This document shows, piece by piece, positions 32,413-41,097 of a DNA stretch of 64,000 bases. The first letter of the stretch is position 1. Each line of letters opens with the position of its first letter. The position numbers and the translations under genes were made by a program. Source of the stretch: Trinickia acidisoli (GTDB lineage Bacteria; Pseudomonadota; Gammaproteobacteria; Burkholderiales; Burkholderiaceae); assembly GCF_017315725.1 (NCBI RefSeq), contig NZ_JAFLRG010000002.1:2170001-2234000 (forward strand). Direction: 5' to 3'. The notes under the pieces are model-generated. The model made no database searches and was not told where the DNA came from. It worked only from the letters and a program-made list of their open reading frames with translations.

Positions 32413-33672
32413 ATGCTTGAGCTGCAAATACTCGTGATCGTCTGCGCGACGATGCTGACCGGCTTTTGTGCCAGAGCGATCGGTCAGCCTGTCGTGGTCG
32501 GCGAAATGGCTGCGGGGATTCTGCTCGGGCCGGTGATATTCGGCGGCATTGCGCCGGCGCTGCAACATCGAATTTTTGCGGCCGATTCGCTGGGTGGACT
32601 GCAAGCGATCGCCGAATTCGGGCTCATGCTGTTCATGTTCATCGTCGGCACCGATTTGTCTCAGCCGGAAAAGGACCGCGGCCACGGTCGCAAGCAAACG
32701 GGCGATAGCCGCCTCGTCATCGTGACGGCGACGGTGAGCGTCGCGGTTCCTCTGCTCATCGGCGCAACGTGCACCTACGTGTTGAGCCAAGTCATGGATA
32801 TACCGGCAGGGCAACAGACTAGGTTCGCGCTGTTTCTCGGTACTGCCATGGCCGTCACCGCATTTCCCGTATTGGCGCGGATGCTGACCGATCATGCGTT
32901 GCTTCGCACGCCGATCGGGCGAATCGCGATGAAGATTGCCGCGATGATCGATCTGTACGCTTGGATTCTGTTTGCGATTTGCACGACGCCGACGCATGCG
33001 CTCACAAGCGCCACGTCGGTCGCAAAGCTGGTTTTGGTGCCGCTCGCGTGCGCCGCTGCCATTTGGATTGCGCGGCCGCGCATCTCGGCGTGGCTTGCGC
33101 AATTCGGCGACGACGGTCAGGCGGGCGAGATGCACTTGCTCATGCTCGCGGTGGTCGCTGCGATCGTCGGCGCCGCGATCTTGAGTCGCGCCGCGGGGCT
33201 GCATCCTGTGCTGGGGGCATTCGCGGTGGGCTGCTGTTTTCCGTCGGGGACGGCGGTGAGCGAAAAAATCAGGCGCGATCTCGGGTCCATTGCGAGTCGC
33301 GTTCTGATGCCATGCTACTTCGCGCTCGCGGGTTTGAATATGACGCGCGACGCGTTTATCGGCGTTGGCTTCACGCTCTTTTGTGTGCTGTTGGCCATCG
33401 CAGTGGCATCCAAGGTGTTCGGTACCGCTGCCGGTGCGCGCTTGGGCGGCGCGACGTGGCGCACAGGCATGCTGTTGGGCGTGCTGATGAATACGCGAGG
33501 GCTCGTCGAATTGATCTTGCTGAAAGAAGGCCTGAATGCCGGCGTCATCACACCGAAGCTTTATACGTTGATGTTTCTCGTCGCGTTGGTCACGACGGCA
33601 CTCACGGGTGGTTTCAATACGTTTTTTGTTGCTCGACAACGTTTTTCACCAACCAGTTCGTACGCTCCATGA
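32413..33672 (+). CDS. CPA2-family cation:proton antiporter
   Basis: A 419-residue membrane protein with about 12 helices of the Kef-type/CPA2 antiporter family. Recognisable parts are ARAIGQPVVVGEMAAGILLGPVIFG, GLMLFMFIVGTDL, FLGTAMAVTAFPVLARMLTDHALL and GVLMNTRGLVELILLKEGL. The usual paired acidic site is changed to MIDLYAWILFA, leaving one Asp. There is no C-terminal RCK domain. Similar antiporters occur in several antibiotic clusters, where they help with ion balance or self-protection. It is 67 bases after the KAS-like gene and probably co-transcribed. Confidence 0.87.
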   Translation: MLELQILVIVCATMLTGFCARAIGQPVVVGEMAAGILLGPVIFGGIAPALQHRIFAADSLGGLQAIAEFGLMLFMFIVGTDLSQPEKDRGHGRKQTGDSRLVIVTATVSVAVPLLIGATCTYVLSQVMDIPAGQQTRFALFLGTAMAVTAFPVLARMLTDHALLRTPIGRIAMKIAAMIDLYAWILFAICTTPTHALTSATSVAKLVLVPLACAAAIWIARPRISAWLAQFGDDGQAGEMHLLMLAVVAAIVGAAILSRAAGLHPVLGAFAVGCCFPSGTAVSEKIRRDLGSIASRVLMPCYFALAGLNMTRDAFIGVGFTLFCVLLAIAVASKVFGTAAGARLGGATWRTGMLLGVLMNTRGLVELILLKEGLNAGVITPKLYTLMFLVALVTTALTGGFNTFFVARQRFSPTSSYAP

Positions 33673-33714
33673 TCGTGGTATGGTTTCGCGATCGGTAGTT
33701 CAAAGCTCACGCAT

Positions 33715-33734
33715 GCCGCGCTGATCGGCGCGGC
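33715..33734 (+). terminator. GC-rich stem-loop after the antiporter gene
   Basis: GCCGCGC (33715-33721) and GCGCGGC (33728-33734) pair perfectly around TGATCG, and one wobble plus two more pairs can extend the stem outward. There is no T-run, so termination would be weak or factor-dependent. It sits between the antiporter and the DMT exporter genes. Confidence 0.4.
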
Positions 33735-33774
33735 GTGTGTCGATCGTCGTTTCCACCTTTCGCGAAGGCCAGGT

Positions 33775-34704
33775 ATGAATACCATTCTGTATGCCGTGAC
33801 GGTAGCGATTTGGGGCAGCACTTGGATCGGCATTCATTACCAAGTCGCGTCTGTGCCGCCGGGTGTGTCGCTGTTTTATCGGACGGTGATTGCCGCGCTC
33901 GTCATGCTGAGTATTTGCGTCATCAAGCGCCAATCACTGCGGTACTCCGGTAAAGACCATCTGTTGTTGGCACTGCAAGGCTTTTGTTTATTCGCGGGCA
34001 GCTACTGGCTCGTCTATGTCGGAGCGCGGACGCTCGAAAGTGGATTCGTCGCACTCGGCGTTTCGACAGTAATCGTTTTCAACTTGATCAATTCGCGTCT
34101 GTTCTTATCGAAGTCGGTTGAAAAGATCGTGGTATTGGGGGCATTGCTCGGCTTGGCGGGTGTCATGTTGGCACTCATTCCGAGCTCGGCGGAGCCGGCG
34201 AGCGGCGAACGAATTCGCGCGATCGTCATTACGCTTGCGGGGGCCTATGTGGCATCGGTCGGCAACATCGTCTCGGGCAAAACGCACGCGCGCGGCATTT
34301 CGGTATTGCCGGCCAATGCGCTGTCGCTCACGTACGCCTCGTTGGCGCTCGCCGTGCTGTTGCTTGCGAGCCGCACGGGCCTGACGTTCGACCCCAGCCT
34401 GCCTTATGTCGTTTCGCTGCTTTATCTTGCGCTGTTCGGAACGGTGATCGCATTCCTGTGCTACCTCACGTTGATCGGCCGCATGGGGCCGTCGCGTGCC
34501 GCTTATGCGATGCTGGCCTCGCCGGTCATCGCGCTGATCATTTCGTCACGGATGGAAGGGCTCACGCTGAGCGCGCGCGTCGTGGCCGGCGCGGCCCTCG
34601 TCGTCCTCGGCAATTGGATCATCATGCGCAAGCCCAAGCTCGTGGGGCAGCCGAATCGTCCGAGCACGTCGGGCGTCACCGCCGGGCCCGGCGAGCGCGG
34701 ATGA
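33775..34704 (+). CDS. EamA/DMT-family transporter, probable exporter
   Basis: A 309-residue protein with ten hydrophobic segments in two EamA repeats. The N-terminus NTILYAVTVAIWGSTWIGIHYQ and the later GTVIAFLCYLTLIGRMGPSRAAYAMLASPVIALIIS are the two halves' standard signatures. EamA proteins export amino acids and metabolites (RhtA, YdcZ-like). The ATG follows AAGGCCAGG. Its place at the downstream end of the halogenase cluster makes it the best candidate for product export. A hairpin upstream may reduce read-through from the antiporter gene. Confidence 0.9.
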   Translation: MNTILYAVTVAIWGSTWIGIHYQVASVPPGVSLFYRTVIAALVMLSICVIKRQSLRYSGKDHLLLALQGFCLFAGSYWLVYVGARTLESGFVALGVSTVIVFNLINSRLFLSKSVEKIVVLGALLGLAGVMLALIPSSAEPASGERIRAIVITLAGAYVASVGNIVSGKTHARGISVLPANALSLTYASLALAVLLLASRTGLTFDPSLPYVVSLLYLALFGTVIAFLCYLTLIGRMGPSRAAYAMLASPVIALIISSRMEGLTLSARVVAGAALVVLGNWIIMRKPKLVGQPNRPSTSGVTAGPGERG

Positions 34705-34765
34705 TCGTGGGTCGACGCGCTCGACACGCCCCGCGCGGCGGATCTCGCTAACGAAGGTAAGCACA

Positions 34766-35338
34766 ATGAGCCAAGAAACACTGTATGCGTTTCGCGGATG
34801 CTGCCCGCGCGTCGTCGGTACGGGGCATTACTTCGCCCCTGGCGCGTGCATCATCGGTAACGTCACGATCGAAGAACGCGTCAGCGTTTGGTTCAATGCC
34901 GTGATTCGCGGCGATCGGGACAGCATTCGAATCGGGCGAGAGACCAATGTGCAGGATCTGGCGATGCTGCATGTCGATACCGGCTTCCCATTGATCGTGG
35001 GAGAGGGCGTGACGATCGGCCATCACGCGGCGCTGCACGGTTGCACGGTTGGCGACTATGCATTGATCGGTATCAACGCCGTCGTGCTGAACGGCGCGCG
35101 CATCGGTCGCTGCAGTGTGATTTCCGCGAACGCACTCGTCGGGGAAGGTGTCGAGGTACCCGATCGTGCGGTGTTCGTCGGCAATCCGGGGCGTGTGATC
35201 CGGCAACTCAGCGACGACGAAGTCATTGCGTTAAAGGGCGTCGGAGTGAATTACGCGGCGCACGCCGGCGAGTTTCGGGTTGCCTGCGCGCCCGTCGCGC
35301 CCAGCGACGTGCTACGCGATGCATTCAGCGACGCGTAA
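34766..35338 (+). CDS. Gamma-class carbonic-anhydrase-like hexapeptide protein
   Basis: A 190-residue left-handed beta-helix protein of the gamma-CA/YrdA/PaaY family. Repeats run from CIIGNVTIEERVSVWFNAVIRGD to VPDRAVFVGNPGRVIRQL. Candidate zinc ligands are His69 (LHVD), His86/His87 and His91 (IGHHAALHG), the expected spacing. Members include PaaY thioesterases and many zinc-binding proteins of unclear activity, so thioester hydrolysis is a possible role in a carrier-protein pathway. It is 61 bases after the exporter gene and ends 8 bases before a convergent gene. Linkage to the cluster is likely but not certain. Confidence 0.87.
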   Translation: MSQETLYAFRGCCPRVVGTGHYFAPGACIIGNVTIEERVSVWFNAVIRGDRDSIRIGRETNVQDLAMLHVDTGFPLIVGEGVTIGHHAALHGCTVGDYALIGINAVVLNGARIGRCSVISANALVGEGVEVPDRAVFVGNPGRVIRQLSDDEVIALKGVGVNYAAHAGEFRVACAPVAPSDVLRDAFSDA

Positions 35339-35346
35339 CGAGATGC

Positions 35347-35835
35347 TTAGACGAATTCGAGCCCGGGCTTTTCGGTAAAGATCTGGCGGCAAATTTTCCA
35401 ATTCCCGACTTCTTTGCGCACGTGCCACAGTGCGCGATAGATCAAATCCTCGGTGGGTGTTTGATTGAACGGCGCCACGTGTACTTGCACGAGTGCTGTC
35501 GCGAAGCCGAAGCCCACCGAGAACAAGCCGCATTCCTGGAAATTCATTTTGATGTGGATGTCGGCCTGCTTGGCGATGAACGCGAAGCGGATGGCAGCAG
35601 GCCCGCGCCTATCGGGTGCGCTGGGCGGAGACCACAAAGCATCCGCGGTATAGAGCGACGCGTAGCGTGCGGCGTCGTTGGAATTGGCGGCCGCGACGTA
35701 ATCTTGTTCGATGTAACGTCGGATCTGTTCGAGCTCGGTTCCCGACTCGACATCAGTAGCGTTGAGCGATGGATGCATGGTAAGGGACGTGGCGAATGAG
35801 TGGATTTCAGCGGCTGCAGGATTGAGGCAAGTCAT
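35347..35835 (-). CDS. SnoaL-like/NTF2-fold protein
   Basis: About 162 residues with an NTF2-like fold: an N-terminal helix (TELEQIRRYIEQDYVAAANSNDAARYASLYTADALWSPP) followed by curved strands (ADIHIKMNFQECGLFSVGFGFATALVQVHV, EDLIYRALWHVRKEVGNWKICRQIF). Such proteins may be isomerases, cyclases or binding proteins; no catalytic residues are certain. The start is unclear: ATGs at 35835 and 35778 and a TTG at 35877 are in frame without good ribosome-binding sites. It is convergent with the gamma-CA gene and upstream of nothing obvious, so its part in the halogenase pathway is open. Confidence 0.68.
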   Translation of the reverse strand: MTCLNPAAAEIHSFATSLTMHPSLNATDVESGTELEQIRRYIEQDYVAAANSNDAARYASLYTADALWSPPSAPDRRGPAAIRFAFIAKQADIHIKMNFQECGLFSVGFGFATALVQVHVAPFNQTPTEDLIYRALWHVRKEVGNWKICRQIFTEKPGLEFV

Positions 35836-35901
35836 TCGCAGTGTATTGAGAGTCTCATCGCATTTGAGCTCTAACAATTGAGGGGTACGTAGGCCTCGAT
35901 C

Positions 35902-36678
35902 TCAATCGTCGAGCAGGCGCTGCTCCATCGAAATGGCGGGGGCCGCGCGGCCCGACGACCCGACGACGCGTGCGGGCACCCCGGCCACCGTTGCATGCGC
36001 CGGCACGTCGCGCAGTACCACGCTGCCGGCTGCAACCTTGGCGGATTCGCCGATGACGATGGCGCCCAGCACGGTTGCACCCGCACCGATGAGTACGCCG
36101 GTGCGCACCTTCGGATGCCGGTCGCCTGTGTCCTTACCCGTTCCGCCGAGCGTTACCGACTGCATGATCGAAACGTCGTCGTCGATCACGCACGTTTCGC
36201 CGATCACGATGCCCGAACCGTGATCGAGCATGATGCCGCTGCCGATCACGCTGGCCGGATGAATATCCGGACCGAGCACGATCGATGCGCGACCTTGCAG
36301 ATGCTGCGCTGCTTCACGGCGGCCGGCTTGCCACAGCGCGTGAGCAATTCGATAGACCTGCAGCGCCTGAAAACCTTTCTGATTGAGCAGAATCGGGAGT
36401 GGCCCCGAGGACGCGGGATCGCGAGTCAACACGGCCTTGACGTCACGCATCATGCTCTCGGCGATCGACGGCTTCCTCGTCAAGCATTCGCTGACAAGGC
36501 GCTCCAAATCCGCAACGCCGACGTGAGCATCGGCCACGCTACTCGCGATCAGATGCACCGCCATCGGCGCGAACGAATCGAAGCGTAAAACGAAATGCTC
36601 CAACTTAGGGCGCAAGAGCGGTTCGCTCGCGGCGACACGCTTCGCGTCGTTTTTGATGCGCTCGAATATTTCTTCCAT
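35902..36678 (-). CDS. cysE: Serine O-acetyltransferase CysE-type
   Basis: A 258-residue serine acetyltransferase. The N-terminal helical part (KPSIAESMMRDVKAVLTRDPAS, FQALQVYRIAHALWQAGRREAAQHLQGR) is the family-specific substrate and hexamer region, and the C-terminal left-handed helix has IHPASVIGSGIMLDHGSGIVIGETCVIDDDVSIMQSVTLGGTG with the catalytic Asp/His and glycine-rich acetyl-CoA loop, ending VAGVPARVV. It makes O-acetylserine for cysteine synthesis. Located between the cluster and its putative LuxR regulator and read divergently from the latter, it could be a housekeeping or an accessory copy that activates a hydroxyl group. Confidence 0.9.
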   Translation of the reverse strand: MEEIFERIKNDAKRVAASEPLLRPKLEHFVLRFDSFAPMAVHLIASSVADAHVGVADLERLVSECLTRKPSIAESMMRDVKAVLTRDPASSGPLPILLNQKGFQALQVYRIAHALWQAGRREAAQHLQGRASIVLGPDIHPASVIGSGIMLDHGSGIVIGETCVIDDDVSIMQSVTLGGTGKDTGDRHPKVRTGVLIGAGATVLGAIVIGESAKVAAGSVVLRDVPAHATVAGVPARVVGSSGRAAPAISMEQRLLDD

Positions 36679-36972
36679 ATAAATTAAATTCCTTCGTGTC
36701 GGCGGCGCGAACGGCCATTCGCGTGCCGAATTTTCAGCGCAGTCTACAGCAAGCCGGTTCCGCCACGCGACATGCGTCGCGGATCGCCGGCCGGTCAGTG
36801 TTGGGATCTCAGAGAGTGATAGCCCGGCTGCCCGGACGTTCGAGGTCGTTGGATAGGCTTGGGAATTGCGGTTAATTCCGTGTCGACGCCGAGATATTTA
36901 TTCAATAAACGCGGAAATCGTGTCTCCGCAAGCGGCGCCATGCCCTCTCAAATCATACAGGTAGAGGGCCCA
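36679..36972. promoter_or_regulatory. Divergent cysE/luxR promoter region with three dyads
   Basis: The 294-base gap contains GGAATT/AATTCC (36862-36879, 6-base spacer, 18 bp overall), TTTATT/AATAAA (36897-36909, one central base) and GCCCTCT/AGAGGGC (36942-36969, 14-base spacer). The last one includes the GAGGG ribosome-binding site of the LuxR gene in its 3' arm, so it may fold in mRNA and limit translation. The first has lux-box size. Regulatory function is inference. Confidence 0.45.
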
Positions 36973-37686
36973 ATGAAAAACCGGTACGAAGAATACCTTA
37001 GTACGTATGGATTAAATGCAACGGATGCCGACGAGTCGTCGCGCGAAATCGATCGGCGGGTTCGGTCGCTCGGATTCGATACATGGTGGTTCTCGCTGCT
37101 CGTTCCGAGTCCTGTCACGTTGCCTCGCCTTTACCTGCGCGGCAATTTTCCCGAGGACTGGACGCCGCGAGGCATTCACGGCGGGCATCCGAATCGCAAT
37201 CCAATTCTTCGTCGCGCGCACTATTCGAGCGTGCCGATCGTTTGGGAGAGCGATGGTCAGAGCGGCGATGCCGAATTTTGGAAGCGGCTCGCTCAGCGAG
37301 GCAGCCGCTACGGCTGGTCAAAACCCACTCGTATTTATGCTTACGCCTCGTCGGTTCTGACGCTTGCGCGCAGGAACGAGCCGCTTTCTTATCACGAACT
37401 CATGGAGAAGGACCCCGCGCTGACCTGGCTGGCCTATAGCGTTCAGCAGTACATGTGCAAGGAACTCGGCAACGAATCGCGGCTCGCCGATCGCTTCAGT
37501 CTCACGGCGCGAGAGAGAGAGGTCATGTTATGGACGGCCGAGGGAAAGACTGCGTCGGAAATCGCTTCCATTCTCAACATCGCCGAGACCACCGTCATCT
37601 TTCACATTTCCAATGCCGTTAGGAAAACGGACTCGGTCAATCGAGCACAAGCGGCGGCGAAAGTCGCGTTGTGGGCGTTGTTTTGA
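36973..37686 (+). CDS. LuxR-type regulator with altered autoinducer pocket (LuxR solo)
   Basis: A 237-residue protein with an N-terminal autoinducer-binding domain and a C-terminal LuxR helix-turn-helix (LTAREREVMLWTAEGKTASEIASILNIAETTVIFHISNAVRK, about 177-218). Aligned without gaps to TraR, W57, P71 and W85 are kept (W63, P77, W91), but Y61 is Gly67 and D70 is Asn76 in GGHPNRNPI. D70 normally holds the acyl-homoserine lactone amide, so the ligand may differ or be absent. No luxI gene is visible. The ATG at 36973 follows GAGGG. It is the best candidate regulator for the cluster ending about 1.6 kb upstream. Confidence 0.88.
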   Translation: MKNRYEEYLSTYGLNATDADESSREIDRRVRSLGFDTWWFSLLVPSPVTLPRLYLRGNFPEDWTPRGIHGGHPNRNPILRRAHYSSVPIVWESDGQSGDAEFWKRLAQRGSRYGWSKPTRIYAYASSVLTLARRNEPLSYHELMEKDPALTWLAYSVQQYMCKELGNESRLADRFSLTAREREVMLWTAEGKTASEIASILNIAETTVIFHISNAVRKTDSVNRAQAAAKVALWALF

Positions 37687-37784
37687 GCGCGGCGTGTTGA
37701 CCTGAGTGTAGGCGAGGGAGGTCCTAAGTAGCTCGGGTTGCGGATGAAGCGTCGGTGTCGACGAGTGATGTTCCTGCGGACGCC

Positions 37785-38564
37785 TCACTTGCGCGTCGCC
37801 ACGATGAACAGCCGTGGAAACGGCAACAGCACCGTACCATCGGCGAGCGACGGATAACCCAGTGCGACGGCGTCACGATAGCGCTCGAGAAATGCGCCGC
37901 GCTCGCCGTCGTTCAGCGCTGCGAGAAACGGCCGCAACGCGCTTCCCTTGAACCACTCGACGACCGCATTCGCACCGCCGCGAAGCGGGTGATAGTAGGT
38001 CGTGCGCCACACATCCACACGCGAGCACAGCGGCGAGAGCAGCGCGTAATAGTGCCGCGCATCGAATCGCTCCGTTCGCGCCGCACTTTTGAGCTTCTCC
38101 GCCCACGGCCCCGCCGCCGCGACTTCACGCATCGCGCGGTGCGCGGGCTCGTCGAGATTGTCGGGCATCTGCACGGCGAGGTGCCCACCATGCGCGAGTT
38201 TGCCGACGAGCGTCGGAAACAGCGTCTCGTGCGAAGGCACCCATTGCAGCACCGCATTCGAAAGCATCAAATCGTACGCGCCGGGTTCGTCCCATGCGGT
38301 GACGTCCGCAACGTCGAAACGGATGTTGGGCAGACGTTTGCGTGCCGCCTCGATCATATCGGCCGACGCATCGAGCCCGCGAACTGCGGCGAGCGGCGCT
38401 CGCACCATCAACGCTTCGGTCGAATTGCCCGGTCCGCAGCCGACGTCGATCGCCGTGCGGATCGACGTTTGCGGGACGGCGGCCAGCAGATCCCTGACGG
38501 GTCGCGTGCGCTCGTCCTCGAATTGCACGTATTGCTTGGCATATGGATCGAGCGAGTGAGTCAC
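37785..38564 (-). CDS. tam: Trans-aconitate 2-methyltransferase
   Basis: A 259-residue SAM-dependent methyltransferase. The SAM-binding motif AIDVGCGPGNSTEAL is followed by VRGLDASADMIEAARKRLP, FDVADVTAW and YDLMLSNAVLQWVPSHETLFPTLVGKLAHGGHLAVQMPDN, the wording of Tam proteins, and the C-terminus GTVLLPFPRLFIVATRK also matches. It methylates trans-aconitate, a damaged aconitase intermediate. Conversion of other acids is possible. It is convergent with the LuxR gene and seems an independent unit; there is no sign that it belongs to the halogenase pathway. Confidence 0.9.
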   Translation of the reverse strand: MTHSLDPYAKQYVQFEDERTRPVRDLLAAVPQTSIRTAIDVGCGPGNSTEALMVRAPLAAVRGLDASADMIEAARKRLPNIRFDVADVTAWDEPGAYDLMLSNAVLQWVPSHETLFPTLVGKLAHGGHLAVQMPDNLDEPAHRAMREVAAAGPWAEKLKSAARTERFDARHYYALLSPLCSRVDVWRTTYYHPLRGGANAVVEWFKGSALRPFLAALNDGERGAFLERYRDAVALGYPSLADGTVLLPFPRLFIVATRK

Positions 38565-38838
38565 GATGCGCCTCCTTGTCGAGTCTGTCGGGCCGCCGCA
38601 TCCGGATTCGGAAACGCGCGGTCCGTCGATGGCGCGAATTTTGCGACTATCCCGATCATCAGTAAAATGAATTTAATATCGTGATTGATTCAAATTTCTT
38701 ATCGCATGATCGCATGATCGCAAGATCGCGTGAAGATTCTCGATCACGCGTCCGAGTCGTCGGTTTTGCGCACGCTCGTCCTCGTCGAGCGCGCGGCGCC
38801 GCTGGGTTGATTGCCCGGTGAGCGGGGCGGTAGCGCGC

Positions 38839-39705
38839 TCAAAACCGATACGAAACGGCGAGAAACGTGATGATCGGATCGGCTTTGAGTTTCGCTTTGC
38901 TGACAGCGAGCAACGTGCCGTCGGCGGCCTCGATGTCGGTTTCGGCGTACGTTTTCAGCGGTATGTAGGATACCGAAGCATTGAGTTGCCAATGCTTGCT
39001 GAGCGAGTACGCCGCACCGATGTTGAAAATCGGCGCCCACGACGAAGACGATTTCGCCGAGATGCTCGTCGGCCCCGGTTTGCCTGCACCGGCAGCGAGA
39101 ATGCCGCCGAGGTTTTCGTTGAGCGATTGCGAAAAGTACGGATTGAGCTCGAACGAGTTGAACCAGTTATAGGTAAGGCCGATACCGAGGAATGGCCGAA
39201 ATCGTGTTTCGGCCTCACCGAAGAAGTACTGCAACATGGCGCCGGCCGTCCATTGACGCACTTTCCCGACGAGTGGATTGTTCGACGGCGCGCTGAGATT
39301 TTCTTGACCGAGCGCACCGGCCGGCCCCGGCGGTTGAATCACGCCGTAGCCGCTGATCCGAAATTCCGGCGGTATGCCGCCCAACGCCGTCACCGCGATG
39401 TGGTCGGTAAAGAAATGACTGAACGTGAGCCCAATCGTGTTGGTATTGCTGACGGCCAGCCCCGTGCCCGCCGACGTAAACGCGGACGGTAGGCCAAGCG
39501 GCCCGTTGATCGGTACGGGCGCGACGTGCGTTGTCAGCGGGTCGCTCGAATACTGCGGCGCGATGTGAAACCAGCCCAACGTGACGACGTTGTCGCCGGC
39601 CGCTTGCGCATAGGCGCTTGTCGACACGCAAGCCATACCCGCCATACCCGCCACACCCGCCATGCCGGCCGCGATGAACGGCGTGAATATCTTCCTCATC
39701 CCCAT
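38839..39705 (-). CDS. OmpW-family outer-membrane protein
   Basis: A 288-residue outer-membrane beta-barrel protein of the OmpW/AlkL family. The signal peptide carries a short repeat (AAGMAGVAGMAGMACVSTSAYAQ), and the mature chain has TLGWFHIAPQYSSDPLTTH, TIGLTFSHFFTDHIAVTALGG, FRPFLGIGLTYNWFNSFELNPYFSQSLN and the C-terminal IITFLAVSYRF, all typical. OmpW/AlkL barrels take up small hydrophobic compounds. It is downstream of the DUF2957/PraB-like genes on the same strand, 34 bases from the first of them, and probably belongs to the same operon. Confidence 0.9.
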   Translation of the reverse strand: MGMRKIFTPFIAAGMAGVAGMAGMACVSTSAYAQAAGDNVVTLGWFHIAPQYSSDPLTTHVAPVPINGPLGLPSAFTSAGTGLAVSNTNTIGLTFSHFFTDHIAVTALGGIPPEFRISGYGVIQPPGPAGALGQENLSAPSNNPLVGKVRQWTAGAMLQYFFGEAETRFRPFLGIGLTYNWFNSFELNPYFSQSLNENLGGILAAGAGKPGPTSISAKSSSSWAPIFNIGAAYSLSKHWQLNASVSYIPLKTYAETDIEAADGTLLAVSKAKLKADPIITFLAVSYRF

Positions 39706-39739
39706 GTCTTCGTTTCCTTAGGTCGTCGTTGTTATCGGG

Positions 39740-40990
39740 TCATTGGACGAATGCGCTGACGGCGAAGTACGGTGCGCTCGGGTCCGACGTATCGAGGTAG
39801 CCGATCGTGCCGCCCGTGAAGATCATCTTTCCTGTCGGCATCGTGCCGGCCATGCCCTTCGTCGTCGTGACGAGTCCGGGAAGCGCCTGCGTGTAATCGA
39901 GATCGAGCGCGGTGGCGAGTGAGGCTTGCGCCGCATTGAATGGATCGAGCATCGTCGCCTGCGCATTCATGAGCGCCGTCGTGCGATAGGCGAAATTGCT
40001 GTCGACGCCGACGTACTCGCCGTTTTGTAACCCGAGGGCGACGTTTGCCTGCGGTGCGAGCATTGCGATGCCTGATTCGTCGTCGGCGAGCGGCGTTTTA
40101 GGTGGCGAGCCTGGCGGAGAGAAGATCGAAGGATCGGCTGCGCCTACGCGAATCAGAATCGGCACGAGTTGGCCGCGCAGCTTGCCGACGATCAAGATGC
40201 CCTGTGCTTGGGGGCCGTTCACGGCTTGCGTGGGCGCGACTTGTCCCGTGAAGTGAGCGGTCTCGAACGTCGGCGAGTCGGTACGCGCGACGAAGTTCGT
40301 CCCCGATTGCCGGCATTGCCCCGCGTAGAGCCCACGGTTGTCGCATTCGGTGAAGCTACCGTCGGCATTGATCGTGAACGATGCGTCGATGCCGACGGGG
40401 GCGAAATTCTGCGACGGTACCTTGTGATACCCGAGCATCGAATATTTTCCGGCGATGTCGGCAAGGCTCGTGGACGTTTGCGCGAATGCGATGAACGGAT
40501 AGTAGGGGAACGTCGTATCGGGCACGACGCCGACGCCCGCCACGCCGTCGAACGAAATCTCGGCGCCCGGAATCGTGCCGCCCAGCACACCTTCGCCGAG
40601 AAACACGCGCGCGGGGCGCGTTGCGTCGAGGCTCGCGTTGTTCAGGCGGAATGCGCATTCGTTGAGCTTCGCTGCCGGCAGCAGCGTCTCTTGCGTCAAC
40701 GTGCCCGACACGACATTGTTCGGCGCGGATGACCGCGTCGGCGACACGGTGCCGGTGGTCACGGGCACAGGCGACGCGAGATACGTGATCTTGTACGTCA
40801 TCGCCGTCGTGTCGACCTGCACCTGCACGAGTTCGCCCGAGCCCGCGCCGCCAGTGAAGACGGTGTCGTAGTCGATCGACTGCGGACATAACCGCGTCGC
40901 GATCGGGGCCGGCGGATCGCCGCCGCTTGCGCCGCAGGCAGACAGAACGAGAGCGGCCAGCGCTATCGAGAGCAGACTACGCCAAATCAT
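39740..40990 (-). CDS. DUF2957-like lipoprotein (copy 1)
   Basis: A 416-residue lipoprotein with lipobox LVLSAC (Cys19). It resembles the Burkholderia family DUF2957 and shares landmarks with the protein encoded at 41659-43263: DYDTVFTGGAGSGELVQVQVDT, PYYPFIAFAQT, QGILIVGKLRGQLVPILIRVG and the end YFAVSAFVQ. The function is unknown. Its place between an OmpW barrel and a PraB-like gene suggests an envelope complex, perhaps for hydrophobic-compound uptake. No catalytic motif is visible. Confidence 0.83.
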   Translation of the reverse strand: MIWRSLLSIALAALVLSACGASGGDPPAPIATRLCPQSIDYDTVFTGGAGSGELVQVQVDTTAMTYKITYLASPVPVTTGTVSPTRSSAPNNVVSGTLTQETLLPAAKLNECAFRLNNASLDATRPARVFLGEGVLGGTIPGAEISFDGVAGVGVVPDTTFPYYPFIAFAQTSTSLADIAGKYSMLGYHKVPSQNFAPVGIDASFTINADGSFTECDNRGLYAGQCRQSGTNFVARTDSPTFETAHFTGQVAPTQAVNGPQAQGILIVGKLRGQLVPILIRVGAADPSIFSPPGSPPKTPLADDESGIAMLAPQANVALGLQNGEYVGVDSNFAYRTTALMNAQATMLDPFNAAQASLATALDLDYTQALPGLVTTTKGMAGTMPTGKMIFTGGTIGYLDTSDPSAPYFAVSAFVQ

Positions 40991-41097
40991 AAGGAATCCT
41001 AAATAAATGATCGTGAGTGAGAATCGATGCTGCGCGCGCCCGCTCCTCGTGAGGCGGGCGCGCTCGACGCCGCGGCGGATCAGCCGCGGCTAATCGG

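Noticed and set aside
32350..33639. A 429-codon minus-strand frame opposite the antiporter gene
   Set aside because: Arg/His/Gln-rich low-information protein with no fold; the plus strand encodes a clear 12-helix membrane protein.
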